From positions 32,576,261 to 32,640,260 of the forward strand of contig CM055872.1 in NCBI GenBank assembly GCA_029582165.1: 64,000 nucleotides of DNA, in the 5' to 3' direction. Below, in pieces: positions 1-11,936 of this stretch. Both the position numbers and the translations under genes were made by a program. Under the pieces are notes generated by a model that ran no database searches, was not told where the DNA came from, and was given only the letters and a program-made list of their open reading frames with translations. The DNA is from Portulaca oleracea. Taxonomy: Eukaryota; Streptophyta; Magnoliopsida; Caryophyllales; Portulacaceae. Numbering within the stretch: position 1 is the first letter of the stretch; each line of letters begins with the position of its first letter.

Positions 1-426
1 AAATTATCATCATGTGTTAATCACATGAAAATCACGTACAAACAAAATGAACATCAAATTTTATAAAAAAGAACATCATGTTCAAATGAAAAATGAACAT
101 CATGTATCAGTCAAATGAGCATGACGAATAAACCAAATGAACACAAACAACAGAAGACAATGACGTGGGAGTTGAATGGTCTGAAGAAATATTCTCATCC
201 AACATTTTTTTTTAAAAGATGTTGTATTTATTGTCTCACCTATTTCCAAAGCATCAAGATTTTTTTTCTTTTTCTTTGCTACACTAACTCACATGACAAA
301 TAAGGAAAAAATAAATCAAAAATAGTTAAATATTTAGAGCACTTGATTTATGATCTAAGAGTCAAAAAGACTCCTTCTCACATTCTCACCCAACCACTCT
401 TCTCACCCTATCTATCTATCTATCTA

Positions 427-430
<4 letters not shown>
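1..430. mobile_element. Right end of a foldback/MULE-like TIR element (cut by window edge)
   Basis: The last 90 bases (a TATGATCTAAGAG-like block, then CTTCTCACATTCTCACC and CTTCTCACCCTATCTAT) match the right terminus of the foldback element ending at 51749. Bases 1-170 contain the same degenerate AAATGAACATCA repeats seen in that element. It abuts a TCTA/TA run on the right. The left part lies outside the window. No gene is visible; the short ORF at 115-303 has no recognisable content. Confidence 0.6.

Positions 431-474
<44 letters not shown>
428..474. repeat. (TCTA)n/(TA)n microsatellite
   Basis: TCTA units pass into an uninterrupted TA run. It separates the left-edge element from the first MITE. 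Confidence 0.9.
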
Positions 475-476
<2 letters not shown>

Positions 477-994
477 ATAATTAGATTCTAATAATCCCTA
501 CTTTCACCAATTGGACAATGGTGGACCGTACTTTTCACTTTGTATTCTGGTGGTCCAAAAAAAAAAATAGATTGTAGTGGGATATTTTCAAGGGAATCAT
601 AGATTTTGTGTTGCATTTGATTCAAAACTTAGTATAACACTTTACAATGATTTTTAATGAATTTACAATGTTTCTCCCTTTTTTTTCATTTTTTTATTAT
701 TTTTTTACGATTTTTTCACTTTTATTATTTTTAAAAAATCATAATAATTATTCGGAGTCTAAAACAAATAATTTAAAAAATGTTTTAGAAACTACAATTC
801 ATTAACTTTCTAGGGGCGGGAACGAAAAAACAAAAACAATATAGTGTAGGAATGAAACAAATAAGAAGAATGTGGAGGTGGATTTAGTACCACTACAATC
901 CAATTTTTTTTTTTTGGACCACCAGAATACAAAGTGAAAGTACGGTCCACCATTGTCCAATTGGTGAAAGTATGGATTATTAGAATCCAATTAT

Positions 995-996
<2 letters not shown>
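475..996. mobile_element. MITE copy 1 (TA-run-inserted TIR family)
   Basis: Non-coding 522-bp element with about 80-bp terminal inverted repeats: GGATAATTAGATTCTAATAA at the left, its complement (TTATTAGAATCCAATTATCC) at the right, with GGTGGTCC/GGACCACC marking the inner TIR edge. Both ends abut (TA)n. Three further copies of nearly the same length lie in the window (5268, 58202, 59133). The interior is AT-rich with no ORF of note. Confidence 0.85.
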
Positions 997-1050
<54 letters not shown>

Positions 1051-1085
1051 AATATATATATATATGTATGTATACATATATATAT
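997..1085. repeat. (TA)n microsatellite with TATG/TTTAAA interruptions
   Basis: TA run between MITE copy 1 and the truncated 3' end of the LINE. Confidence 0.9.
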
Positions 1086-4000
1086 TTTTTTGGCAAAAAA
1101 AAATTTCACTTCATTGCCATTGCAACCATGAGCCAAAAGTCTAGTAGCAACTGGGAGTTTCATGTGTAAAGCAACCCAAGCAATGAAGCACTGCCTAGGA
1201 GTTGAGATCTTGTTCCAAATAACATGATAAAAAGGCCAAATATCCAAATCAGAGAAGAACCATTTATAACAATCTGAAACAGAATAATGCGTGCCTTTAT
1301 CACCTCTCAAGTCTTTGTTGAGTTCATCTCCAAATATTAGCTTCTCTTTTACTTTGCAGATCTGTTTCAAACTCAAGAGCTAGTAACAGGGGGAGTGTAA
1401 TGCCACCAATCATGGTTTTTCATATATCTCTCATGAATCCATCTTACCCACAAACAATCTTTTTTCTTTGCAACACACCACACCAATTTCCCAATTCTGG
1501 CCATATTCCAAAGCTTGTGATTTTTCAAACCTAAACCACCAAGTTTCTTTGGTTTACAAATAGTGTTCCAATCCACCAAAGGCACCCTATTGGTATTCAC
1601 ATCAGCTGGCCAAATGAAGCTACGTCAAACCTTAACAATCTGTTCAATAACATTTTGTGGAATAAGGAAAATATTTGCCCAATAATCCACAATACTCAAT
1701 AAAACAGAGTTCACCAATTGGACCCTCGCAGCATAAGATATATGCCTGGAAGCCCAAACTTTAATATTTGTTGTGATCTTCTCCACCAAAACCATACAAT
1801 CAAACTTCCCTAATCTACCAGTAGTAATTGGCACACCCAGATATTTCAAAGGAAAACAACCCTGACTGAATCCCATAATATCAAGAAAGTGCTGAGTATC
1901 AATATCAGAACACCCTGCCAAGACAATTTGGGACTTCGAAGGATTTGCAAACAGGCCAGTAGAAGCAGCAAAGTGACTTAAAATATTTGAAACATGAGTT
2001 AAAGAACTTTGATCAGCAAGACAAAAAATAATCAAGTCATCAGCAAACATAAGGTGGTTTATCTTCAAACTTTTGCAACCTGGATGAAAAATAAAATCTT
2101 GGACATGCTGCAGACTATTGAATTTCCTCGACAGATACTCCATAACAAGAACAAAGATAAGTGGAGATAAAGGGTCACCTTGTCGTAAGCCTCTCCCACC
2201 TTTGAAATAACCATGCTGCTTGCCATTCAAATTGATAGTATACGAAGGGGAAGTGATACACATCATGATCCAACGAATAAACTGAGTAGGAAAGTGAAAA
2301 GCCCTGAGAATCTCCTCAATACTCTCCCAGACATTCGATTCATAAGCTTTCCTTAGATCAATCTTCATGATGCATCTAGGAGAAAGATTTTTGCGCGAAT
2401 AACCTTTTGCCACCTCTTGACAAAGGAGAATGTTGTGAACAATCTCCTACCCGGAACAAAAGCACCTTGACATTTATTGACCAAGAAGGGAAGCACCTCT
2501 CTAATCCTCTTACAAAGCAATTTCGAAAGGCATTTGTAAGAGATGTTGCAACATTATATTGGCCTAAAGTCAGCAGGACTCATCGGGTTAAGTTTCTTAG
2601 GAATAAGAGAGATAACTGTATCACTGATATTGCGAAGAATATACCCCTTATCAAGGCATTCAAAGATGGCTTCACAAAAACAATCTCCAATAATCGCCCA
2701 ATTATGCTGGTAGAACGAGCTACTAAAACCATCCGGGCCAGGAGCCTTAATAACAGGGATAGAGAAGACTATATCTCTGACCTCTTTCTTATTAAAGGGC
2801 TTTAGTATCTCCAGCTGGTGACTGATAGAGAGAATATTACCCTACTGAGCAATATGTACATCAATATGTTGCCTGTCATAAACCTGAATCCCCAACAACT
2901 GCTCAAAATAATTCACAACCACATCAGCCACATTGTCAAAACCGACAACCAAATCACCATTGGAATTTTGCAAAGAATAAACAAAGGACATCTGTCGTTT
3001 CTTCATCATCTTACTAAAGAAAACCCTTGAAGGGCAGTCACCATAACTCAACCAATTTATTTTAGATTGTTGCTGGATCAACTTCTGAGCAGATTTCAAG
3101 ATTCTAACATAATCAGCTCTTTTCTGTTTCTCCTGATCAATTAGCAGATGATTACCTTTATCACCAGAGATAGCTATCTGGATCTGTTCCAACTCAAATT
3201 TGCATTTATCCACTTGAGAATGAATATCATAGAATTGATCTTTATGCAGAGCACTCAGAGGTTTCTTCAGTGACATGAGACATGTATGGAAACAGAACAT
3301 CTTATTTTCCTTTATGAAATGAATAGAAGCATCCTGAATAATACCCTTATAACTATCAGAAGATTGCCACATACTGCAATACTTGAAAGAGTGAACATGC
3401 TTTGGGCTATCAGGAAAAGAAATCAGGATAGGTGAGTGATCCGATAAACCAAAAGGAAAAAAAGAAACATGAATAGAACCTGACTGCACAAGCCAATCTT
3501 CATTGGAGAAAACCCGATCAATTCTAGACCATACATGTGAATTGGTCCATGTATAATAATCCCCCTGAAAACCAAGTTCTTGAATATTTGTATTCAACAG
3601 ACAATTTTGGAAATCAACAACTTCAAAAAACTAAATCTGAGTCCCCCCCCCATTCTGTCCTCAGGATATAAAACCGCATTGAAATCTCCCATAATCAACC
3701 AGTCACCATGAATAACACAATCCAACTGCTCAATCTTCTCCCAGATAGCCTTTCTCTCAATCAAATTGTTAGAACCATACACAAAAGTCACATGAAAGGA
3801 CAAACCATCTACCAGTCTAGTAGCCAGAATATGAATCCATTGGGAATTCACATCAATAACCTGCACTTGATAAACATTAGTCTTCCAAGCCACCAAAATT
3901 CTACATTTCCCATTCACCGGAGCATTATGAATAGTAGTCCAACCAGGAACAATATTAGCACCAACATCTGCCATTTTTTCTTATTTTGACTTTATTTCAA

Positions 4001-4106
4001 ATAAACCAACAAGGCTTACTTGATGGGAATGCAGGAAAGCTCGAATATCCTCTTGCTTATTAGGGTGGCTACACCCCCTCACATTCCAGCTCATAATTCT
4101 AACCAT
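1086..4106 (-). pseudogene. LINE ORF2: endonuclease/reverse transcriptase, broken
   Basis: The polyprotein nicks target DNA and reverse-transcribes LINE RNA. The first ATG (4106) overlaps the ORF1 stop (ATGGTTAG). Visible in order: MSWNVRG and FEIKSK (endonuclease, 4094-3975), IMGDFNAVLYPEDR (about 3660), LSDHSPI (about 3440), KAPGPDGF at the start of the RT (about 2730), the RT core with FADDLIIF (about 2040, F in place of the usual Y of YADD), then WVALHMKLP of zf-RVT (about 1160). Breaks: an in-frame stop in the segment before 3974, a frameshift near 3595, an in-frame TAG at 2842-2844, further shifts near 2410, 1610 and 1375. The C-terminal Cys/His part of zf-RVT is absent. Family assignment is firm; the protein cannot be functional as it stands. 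Confidence 0.85.
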
Positions 4107-5055
4107 TAGCACCAGTCTGAACCCCACCTGCCTTGTGAAAAGCCTTGAGGACTTCACCTACTTTCGTAGTTTGAAGCCTTCTAGGTTGAACATTTTGAGG
4201 CAGACTTTTAGAGGGGACTGAAGGAGTGACCAGCAGCTGCGGTGGAATAAAAGGTGGAGAAGGGGATTTATTCACCACTGCCTGTGAAGAAGTAGGAATA
4301 CCTTCCTCTGCTACTGCAACTGAGACTAGTTTACTAGGCACCTTCTTCTTGCAGTCAACAACCGAATGACCAAAATGTTTACAATGGTTACATCTTATTG
4401 GCTTCCAATCGTAAATCACCTTCTGGGATACAACCACCCCATTATCAGCAAACTTAACGAACTTAGGAAAAATTCCATCAACAGTCATTTCCACCATTAA
4501 CCTAGCAGCTGTCAAATCCGATTTCTCTCTAGTTCGACTACACGTCTTGATTGGTATCCCCAACATACTACCAATTTTGCTAAAACCAGTCGAACTCCAG
4601 AATTTCAAGCTCAATTTCGGCAATATGACCCATACAGGAAGAGAGACAATAGAATCCAACTCAATAGAGAACTCCTCATTCCACTCCCGAACCACCATTG
4701 GCTTATTATCAAAGTAATAAATCCCTTTCTCTAACACCAGTTTCATATGAGCAACTGAGAAAAATTGGACCACATAATCCCCTCGATTCGCTTTGACAAC
4801 CTTCAAAATCCCAAAATCCTTCCAAATCTCTCTAATAAAACGATTCATATCAGCCCATTATAATGTAGTACCCAAAATTCGACATAAAACAGCATTTTCC
4901 CAAGTATCTTCCCCATAATCCTCCTCCGTGAGCTCAACATACAGATGACCATTAACAGCTTTTGGCGGAATAAATCGCAGACTCAGATCATCCTCTCCGA
5001 CCAAAGAGCAAAAATGCGAGACCACATTCGAACAATCGTCCTCAACCTCACTCAT
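4099..5055 (-). pseudogene. LINE ORF1: DUF4283 + CCHC zinc-knuckle RNA-binding protein
   Basis: Plant L1 ORF1, which binds the element RNA. It starts MSEVEDD at 5055. The DUF4283 (RRM-like) domain spans about residues 50-190, with FIREIWKDFG, KGIYYFDNKPMVVREW and GIPIKT, followed by the knuckle CNHCKHFGHSVVDC (C-x2-C-x4-H-x4-C, about 4395-4350) and a Pro/Ser-rich tail. A single in-frame TAA (4858-4860) interrupts it between RILGTTL and WADMNRFIREIW; otherwise the frame is open to the stop at 4099, which overlaps the ORF2 start. Confidence 0.85.
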
Positions 5056-5174
5056 AATTCCTCAGAACGAAAACAAGAAAGTTAACTTCCCCAAATGCAA
5101 TAGCAGAAGCACCCACCTAACTCGGCCTGAATCGCCTCTGAAATCCTAGAGATAAGCTCTCTAAGAGAGAAAAC

Positions 5175-5190
5175 TATATATATATATATG

Positions 5191-5267
<77 letters not shown>
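5175..5267. repeat. (TA)n microsatellite
   Basis: About 90 bp of TA with two TG/CA interruptions between the LINE 5' end and MITE copy 2. Confidence 0.9.
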
Positions 5268-5270
<3 letters not shown>

Positions 5271-5791
5271 AATTGGATTCTAATAGTCCCTACTTTCAGC
5301 AATTGGACAATGGTGAACCGTACTTTCACTTTGTATTATGGTGGGCCAAAAAAAAAAATTGGATTGTAGTGGAATATTTTCAAGGGAATCATAGATTTTG
5401 TGTTGCATTTGATTCAAAACTTAGTATAACACTTTACAATAATTTTTAATGAATTTACAGCGTTTCTCCCAATTTTTTTTCATTTTTTTACTATCTTTTA
5501 CGAATTTTTTTCACTTTTATTATTTTTAAAAAATTATAATAATTATTCGGAGTCTCAAAAAAATAATTTAAAAAATGTTTTAGAAACTACAATTCATTAA
5601 ATTTCTAGGTGCAAGAACGAAAAAAAACAAAAACAATATAGTGTAGGAATGAAAAAAATAAGAATAATGTGGAGGTGGATTTGGTACCACTACAATCCAA
5701 TTTTATTTTTTTGGACCACCAGAATACAAAGTGAAAGTATGGTCCACCATTGTCCAATTGGTGAAAGTAGGGATTATTAGAATCCAATTAT

Positions 5792-5793
<2 letters not shown>
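5268..5793. mobile_element. MITE copy 2 (TA-run-inserted TIR family)
   Basis: 526 bp, same orientation as copy 1 and highly similar throughout, including the interior ATAGATTTTGTGTTGCATTT. TIRs of about 80 bp; both ends against (TA)n. Non-coding. Confidence 0.85.

Positions 5794-5836
<43 letters not shown>
5794..5836. repeat. (TA)n microsatellite
   Basis: Separates MITE copy 2 from the left TIR of the giant MULE. Confidence 0.9.
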
Positions 5837-5838
<2 letters not shown>

Positions 5839-5962
5839 GAATGGATCATGTAAGCATGCCCTTATGATGAGCATGTGAGCATAACCATTCCCCACCATTG
5901 GATTTAATCTAAGGGTTGATGTATTTTACAGATTTTGGATTAATTTATGGGGATATCACGTG
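5837..5962 (+). repeat. Left terminal inverted repeat of the MULE
   Basis: About 126 bp, nearly identical to the complement of 48218-48345 over the outer 100 bp (GCATGCCCTTATGATGAGCA, then CCATTCCCCACCATTGGATT), weaker further in. The outermost bases are GGGAAT directly after TA. Confidence 0.9.
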
Positions 5963-5964
5963 AG

Positions 5965-5972
5965 TATATAAA
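5965..5972 (+). promoter_or_regulatory. Possible TATA box of the ULP1-like gene
   Basis: TATATAAA lies just inside the left TIR, about 137 bp before the first plausible ATG (6102), followed by a purine-rich leader. This suits a promoter in the element end driving the rightward gene. Inferred from position only. Confidence 0.35.
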
Positions 5973-7289
5973 CCCCTTGAAAAACCTTTCATTACGCGCG
6001 CGAGATTTAGGGAGGAGAGAGAAATAAACAGTAGCAAGAAATTCAAAGGAATTCAACTGCTGCCCCGCCCTTTCGTCTCCCATCAACGGCGAAGAAGAAG
6101 AGTGGAATCGAATTCTCGCCGATCGTCGTCAAGTCCGATAGGGCGCCGTCAACGTAAGTGCGGCTCGACGCCGACCTTTTTTTTTTTAACGAAACATGCT
6201 CTGTTTTTCAAGTTTCTAACTCGAAAATCTGCTTTAGGGTTAGCCATGGAAAAATCGAATGGGGTGTCTGGATTAGGCGACGAAGGGAATGGTTGACATA
6301 AAGAAATCCGAACGTTAGTATTATGTATTCCGTTTTTGCGATTTGTTTTCTGTTGGTATCCTTGATATCAGATGGAATTTTTGTTTTAATTTGATGATTT
6401 TGGTTGGATTTTCCGAGTATTTTGATTCGTAGGATTATTGGGCATCAGTAGAGGACAATAGATCGAATTGAATGTAGGTGTAGGTTTCGTTCGTAAGTTG
6501 TAATGAGTGGTGATAGAATTATGGGAAAGTTTTTGAAAAAATGGGCATAAATTATAATTGAGTTTGAAAATGGGCATATTTTGACTTTGATATGTGCATT
6601 AACATGTTACCAACCAGTTGAGTCCCTGTTTAGGTCGTTAGAGGATGAAATGAGCAAGGTTCAGCATGTGACAGAAATAGTTGGAACGGTGTTGACCGAA
6701 AAATCGCTGGGTGACATGATGAATATGTGTGACAACCCCAGTAGCCCCCTCCCACCACATATTTCAGGGGTTTCTGCCCCTATGAGGGAGGAAGGTGATG
6801 TTGGGTTGACCTACTCAATCCCTCAGCTGGCATAATCCACGCCCGTGGTACGTGACATGACGGAATGCCCTCCTGTCTCTGGTCAACAACTGAAACGGAA
6901 TGTTGAACGGGATGTCGCAACTGATGTTGAATGCCCGGATCAGCATGCAAGGTGAGACTATTTTGAAAACTATCATTTCGTTTTTGTTCCATAATTTGAT
7001 GTCCTGTTAAAAGTCTCATGTGGTGTATGTGTGCTTGCATTTTTTGGGGTTGATGTGCATTATGTGCAGTGTGGTTGGCAAGGACATGACTAGCAAGAAG
7101 TATGCTAGGAAAAAGAGGCGAACTACTAAATGCAACCAGGAAGGGGGGTCGTCAAAGCAGAATGTTAACCCAAACCCCCCCACCCTCAAGGAAGGTCACA
7201 CGCACACCACGCATTTAATCGATCATCAACAAAAACCACATCAAAAGGTGGGCCTAGTATTAAGAAAGGAGTAAGGATTTTCCCCACGC

Positions 7290-7904
7290 GGATGTCGCCA
7301 AAGGGGTTTAGATATCTGGTAGAGAACATGAAGGATGAGAAGAAAGCCGCTGTAGTGGATATGGGCTTCAAGGCCTTTCTTGACTTAGGACTGAGGCAAA
7401 TTTCAGGTGATCTGGCTAGTTGGCTATGCGAGAAATACAACCCATATGCCAGTATGTTAGAGATAGACCAAAACAAGCAGTTGGAGGTAACCCCCATGGA
7501 GGTGTACATCACAATGGGGGTGCCATATGGCGACCAACAAATTGTTGAGGTCCTTGACGAGAGGGTTGCTGATGCAGAATTCAAGGCGACCCTTAGTGAG
7601 TTGCGTGCTGATTAGGGGCTGGACATAGGGACACCATTGTTGTCCGAAATGCCTGACATTGTGTTGAGATATAGTGATGGCCGTGACAAATTCAAGAAAC
7701 ACTTTATCCTGTTCTTGGTTGCCACATTCTTACATGGCAACTAACAATGCCATTGCTCCCCTGTTTTTGTCAAGAATGTCATGCATATTGAACGGGTGAA
7801 AAGCTACAATTGGTGCTAGTACACCATAGACCACCTAAATGATGCATGCAAAAAGAAACTTGCAAACCCGAGGCAAGAGTTTGAGGGGTCGATCGTCTTC
7901 TTGA
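7290..7904 (+). pseudogene. ULP1-like gene, N-terminal domain exon
   Basis: The exon encodes MSPKGFRYLVENMKDEKKAA, a GFKAFLDLGLRQISGDLASW segment, and TPMEVYITMGVPYG, the pattern found at the N-terminus of plant transposon ULP1-like proteins (a helical region ending in a Val/Ile-LG-x-P-x-G-like motif). The same frame runs past a TAG at 7613-7615 into FKKHFILFLVATFLHGN and VKSYNW, with two more stops, and ends at a GT donor (7905). An acceptor follows at about 7986 and the next exon begins MFYFDRIV. Recognised by pattern from memory, not by a search. Confidence 0.55.
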
Positions 7905-8034
7905 TGGTAATATTTGTATGTGTGCGGTGTACATCATAATTATACCTTTGTTGGTTCGTTTAACTGTTTTTGCATGTCAATTGCAGATGTTCTACTTTGA
8001 CAGAATCGTGTGCACATCGAGACGGGAAGACCGT

Positions 8035-9316
8035 TGATGTATGCAAGCTCCCAAATATCAGAGCATAGAGCCTACAATACACCACACAGACACACACTCC
8101 TTGCTGCTAACTTTAAACTAAGCTAATTGAATGCAATTAGCTGGAATAGATGACAATCCAACAAGGAAATAAAAGGATAAGCTTGTGTTCACTCAGATAC
8201 AGGAACACCACAGGATAAACATAAGGGCAAGCACTTAGTTACCTCAACAGCTACAGACACACCACCATTGAAGTAATCAAGCTCTACACACACCACCAGG
8301 CTTGCCAGCTCCTGGATACTGAAGTAGATTTAACCCAAATGAGAGTTTGCTGACACTCACAAACGAGAGGCTCAACTAAGGCACTCAGAATTCTATTGAA
8401 AATATCACTGATTGTCCTTCAAGTTGCTGAATACATCAGTATATATAGCTAACCTAATCAGTTTGATTAGAGGCACTTAATTAAAGTAACATGCTAACCT
8501 CCCTTCTAGACTAGCTGTTGAACTAAAACAAATACATTACATTATATCTTAATCTAGCTAATATTATCCGGATACATTTAAAAATGAAAAGAAAAACAAA
8601 GCTTGCTCCTGATTGGACCAAAACCCCAAAGGTTGGCAATTTCAGCCAATAGCTTAAGGAAGGTTGGAAAAGACTTAGTTAACCCTCATTGTAGCTGAAT
8701 CAAAATAACTTAGCCACAGGACTGGGGTTCTAGAAAAACTGATAACAAACAATCCTTTTGGGATTGTCTGTTCTCGTGCCTATAACTTGATGCTTCCTTG
8801 CTCGATCATGTTGGGGCTTGATTTGTTCTTGCAAAATACATGACAAGGAACAAAAAAACTCTTGGGGAACCTTTGCGGAATCTCACTCAACTCAAAGATA
8901 CAGAGTTGAGAAAGATGCCTGCTTGGACTATTTATGCTGGGAACTGATTTTGGCCTGGATGGCCAATGCTGGTGGGATGAGTGTCTGTGCTGGCCATGAC
9001 TTGCCTTACCAAGGTGTAGCAAGTCTGGATGGATGAAGTTGGTGGGCTGGTGGCTGTTCTGGACTCCTTGAACTGCTGCTGAGAGTGGAAGCCTGCTGTT
9101 TCTGCTGGAAATGCTCCAACAGTTACTAAGTTTGATTCAGCAAGGCTTGCTGCTGACAATGCTGGTGCTGAAGATGCTGCTTGAACCTCCTTGGGTGATG
9201 AAGATGTTCTATGAGTTGCCCGAGTTGTTGCTGTTGCTAGATCATCCTCCTCCTCCTGGTCTAAACTTGCTGGTGACACTTGGGCTGCTGCTGGACTTGC
9301 TGGATGGTCTCCATCA
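8035..9316 (-). mobile_element. Solo LTR, probably Ty1-copia type
   Basis: 1282 bp beginning TGATG and ending CATCA, flanked by the 5-bp duplication ACCGT (8030-8034 and 9317-9321). On the minus strand it has a TATATATA promoter-like box near 8440, followed by a transcribed-leader-like stretch. No primer site, gag or pol, so it is a recombined solo LTR. It sits in a coding exon: the reading frame before it (DRIVCTSRREDR) resumes after it as GFPTMSKWNE. The copia assignment rests on length and end sequence only. ORFs inside it (8818-9279) are not credible genes. Confidence 0.75.
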
Positions 9317-10970
9317 ACCGTGGCTTCCCAACAATGTCAAAATGGAATGAAATATTGCTAAAAGAACGGTTATCAGAGGAGACTAGCATGAAGGCGTTTG
9401 GTAAGGGTCGTCTTGAGCCTCCACTACAGCACCCGCTAGTTGATGCTATGCGACGTGCAAAATCCGAGGGCCTCCACAATATGCATGGACTGCAGGTGCA
9501 CCTTTTTGTATCTAATTCTTCGTGTGCATTAATGTTTGATGATTAAGGTCTGATGTCCTCTTGTAATACATGTGATGTCCATATCAATGATTGTTGATGT
9601 CCATTCCATTCCATTTTTGTAATTCTTGATGTGTATCAGACTGTTGTTGTCCATATCAGCATTGTGTGATGTCCATATCAGCATTGGTTGACTTGGGTTC
9701 CAATTAATTGTTGTTGGCCATTATATTTCATGACTATATTTTGTTTGTGGAAGGTTGTGTGATGTCGATAACAGTAATGATTGTTGTCCATTCAATTTCA
9801 TTTAATGGTTTTTTGTGTGATAATTTTTTATGTCCATATTACTAATTGTTGCTGTCCATTCCATTTCATGGATAATTTTTTTTATGTCCATATCACCAAT
9901 TATTGCTGTCTTATTCCATTTCAATATTCTAATTTTTGATGTCCTTATCACCAATTGTTGTTGTCCATTGCAGTGGGTTTTTGTTTAATGTCCGTATAAT
10001 GGTTGTTGTCCATGTCATTAATGTTTGAAGTCCATTCTATACCAGCAATATAGTTCATTGCGATCTCTTGTGTGTGGGGGGTTTCTTTGGTTTTTAAAAT
10101 TATTTTGCTCAACTATCGGATGTCCATATGTTTTTTAGGGTGACCTTGATGGGTTACAAGTATGCATCAAAGCTATGGTTGATGCAATATTTTGCATTTA
10201 TATCTAAGAAATACTATGGGACAGCCACCATGAATGAGGTGCGAGAAATGGTGTCTAAGGCGTATGGTGAGATGTTGCCTGATGGGGAGCAACCGGTGCC
10301 AGATGCATCGAACAGGGGTCCACCTACCGCCACTAACTGTCCCATTGGTCCAGAAGTATCAAACAGGGGTCCATTGACATCGCAGGATGACGAGTGGTGG
10401 ATCAGACCATCCATGGATGCATTTTATGACATGATTGACAGAGTATCCAATAGGCAATTTGAGCGTGACATGACAATGCCGAACTGGACACTGATACAGG
10501 AGATGACCCCACTGACACTTGCCCCAAGGCCTGCAACAGATGCGCATACCAACCAGCCAACGCCTCTCCCTCCTCCCCCAAATGGCAAAACCCCCATGCC
10601 CAGGGGAAAAACCATAGTACGATTTGGGCCAAGGGCGAAACGTCCAATGTACCCTTCCTCTGTACCCCCCCCCACCATCACATCAAAGTATAGATACATC
10701 AATCAATGAGGATAACCTGCGGGGGAAAAAGGTGCTCGAGACGCACATTGCAATGATGTACGTCGGGGGGGAGGGGGGGCGCAGTCGAATGCAGGTGGTG
10801 CCGCCCAACGACGGAATCGCCAGAGAGCAAAGAAGAAGTTTCCAGAGAAGTTTTGTTCACCGTATAATGTTCGGGTGACGAGTATGGACGCCAACTTGAA
10901 AATGAAGGAGAAGATAATATGCAATTATGTTTTCCTTTCACCCGCAGATGCTAAGGGACTTCGCCCCGTG
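9317..10970 (+). pseudogene. ULP1-like gene, middle exons
   Basis: The exon after the solo LTR encodes WNEILLKERLSEETSMKAFG and ends at GLQ/GT near 9495. After an intron full of ATGTCCAT repeats, a long low-complexity stretch (10128-10709, rich in Pro, Thr and Asn; duplicated SNRGP motifs) and a short segment ending KFCSPYNVRV...NYVFLSP (about 10800-10970) follow. The frame changes at least once near 10710. Linkers of this kind usually separate the N-terminal domain from the protease domain. Confidence 0.5.
9545..10125 (+). repeat. Degenerate TGATGTCCAT repeat array in an intron
   Basis: More than fifteen imperfect copies of TGATGTCCAT or TTGTTGTCCAT, spaced roughly 20-50 bp, fill this intron. 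Copies also occur at 11160-11660. The complementary form fills 31200-31930, and a T-for-C variant fills the foldback element. Confidence 0.75.
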
Positions 10971-11936
10971 TAAGTGAATAGAACAATGAGTTATATTTAG
11001 GTCCATATGTCAATTAACAGATGGTTTTACCGGTTGCTTTGACATCTCACAAGTGATGTACTTTGCAGGGAACAACTATATGTTTCTGACAGTGTCATTG
11101 CAACGAGGTCGCACATTGACTCGTTAACCCCAGGGGCACCCGTTCAAGTAAAAAACCATCATACTTGATGTCCATTTTTTGATTGGGTATTTTGTATTAT
11201 TACTAAGATGTCATTTATGCAACATAGGTGAACGTGGTCAATGTTTTCACCTCCATTCTCAACGACTATGAGCTGAAACAAGGCTCGGGTACACCGAGTA
11301 GATTCTTCATACCACAAGAACCCGTTATAAGTGCCCCTCCTGACCCATTCTTCATACCAAGTGATGACTGGAGTAACACCAATTTTTTTTGTATTTTGTC
11401 CATATGTAGGAGAAAATATGTGACCAGAACGATTACAAGTCAACAGCCGAAGATCAGCAATTTGATGCATTCTTCACAATGGCATCTCGGGAGCTTGTAC
11501 GATGCTCGTGGATTGACATTAAGAAAGTCGACATGGTAATAATTCTATGTTTATAGTGCCTTTTTTCATACATCAAGTGTGCACCTTTCAAACATTAAGT
11601 GATGCTCTTAATGATTGTTTCTGATGTCCATTACAATTTTTATTTGATGTCCATTTTTCCAGCATGTACTGTGTTTGAAAATTAATTAAAGACTACCATT
11701 ACTACTATATTTACATACGCATATAAAGTGTAATCCACTAGTATATTCATGTGATTCCCATAAGAAAATGAGTTCTTTAGAGGTAGAGTTCTTCTTGGAT
11801 AAAATTTATGTGGCGTTTTTCCTTTCAGACTTATTGTTAGGAGACTAAAGTGGCTTGTGTGGTGATGTTCATTTTGAGTATATCTGATGTCCCATATAAC
11901 TTTAGCTAATGCCCACTTCCATCATGTATTAGATTA

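Larger units (their letters stand above)
1086..5174 (-). mobile_element. L1-type LINE, 3'-truncated
   Basis: A non-LTR retrotransposon on the minus strand with ORF1 (DUF4283 and zinc knuckle) followed by ORF2 (endonuclease, reverse transcriptase, start of the zf-RVT domain). Both ends lie in TA runs, so no target duplication can be read. ORF2 breaks off inside zf-RVT at about 1100, so the 3' end is missing, the reverse of the 5' truncation usual for LINEs. The 5' leader before ORF1 is about 120 bp. Confidence 0.85.

Noticed and set aside
996..1131. ORFs with Tyr-Ile repeats at 934-1131 and 996-1376 (also at 56285-56670, 57934-58149, 58574-58804, 59544-59741)
   Set aside because: They are translations of (TA)n runs joined to MITE ends or LINE tails; not genes.
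2407..3989. Plus-strand ORFs at 2407-2805, 2818-3030 and 3708-3989
   Set aside because: Antisense to LINE ORF2, whose frame gives recognisable RT and endonuclease motifs.
8818..9350. Leu-rich and Ser-rich ORFs on both strands
   Set aside because: Inside the solo LTR; CTG-rich composition keeps several frames open.
9545..10125. Regularly spaced repeats considered as a CRISPR-like array
   Set aside because: Units are short, imperfect and unevenly spaced, in a plant intron; no cas genes.
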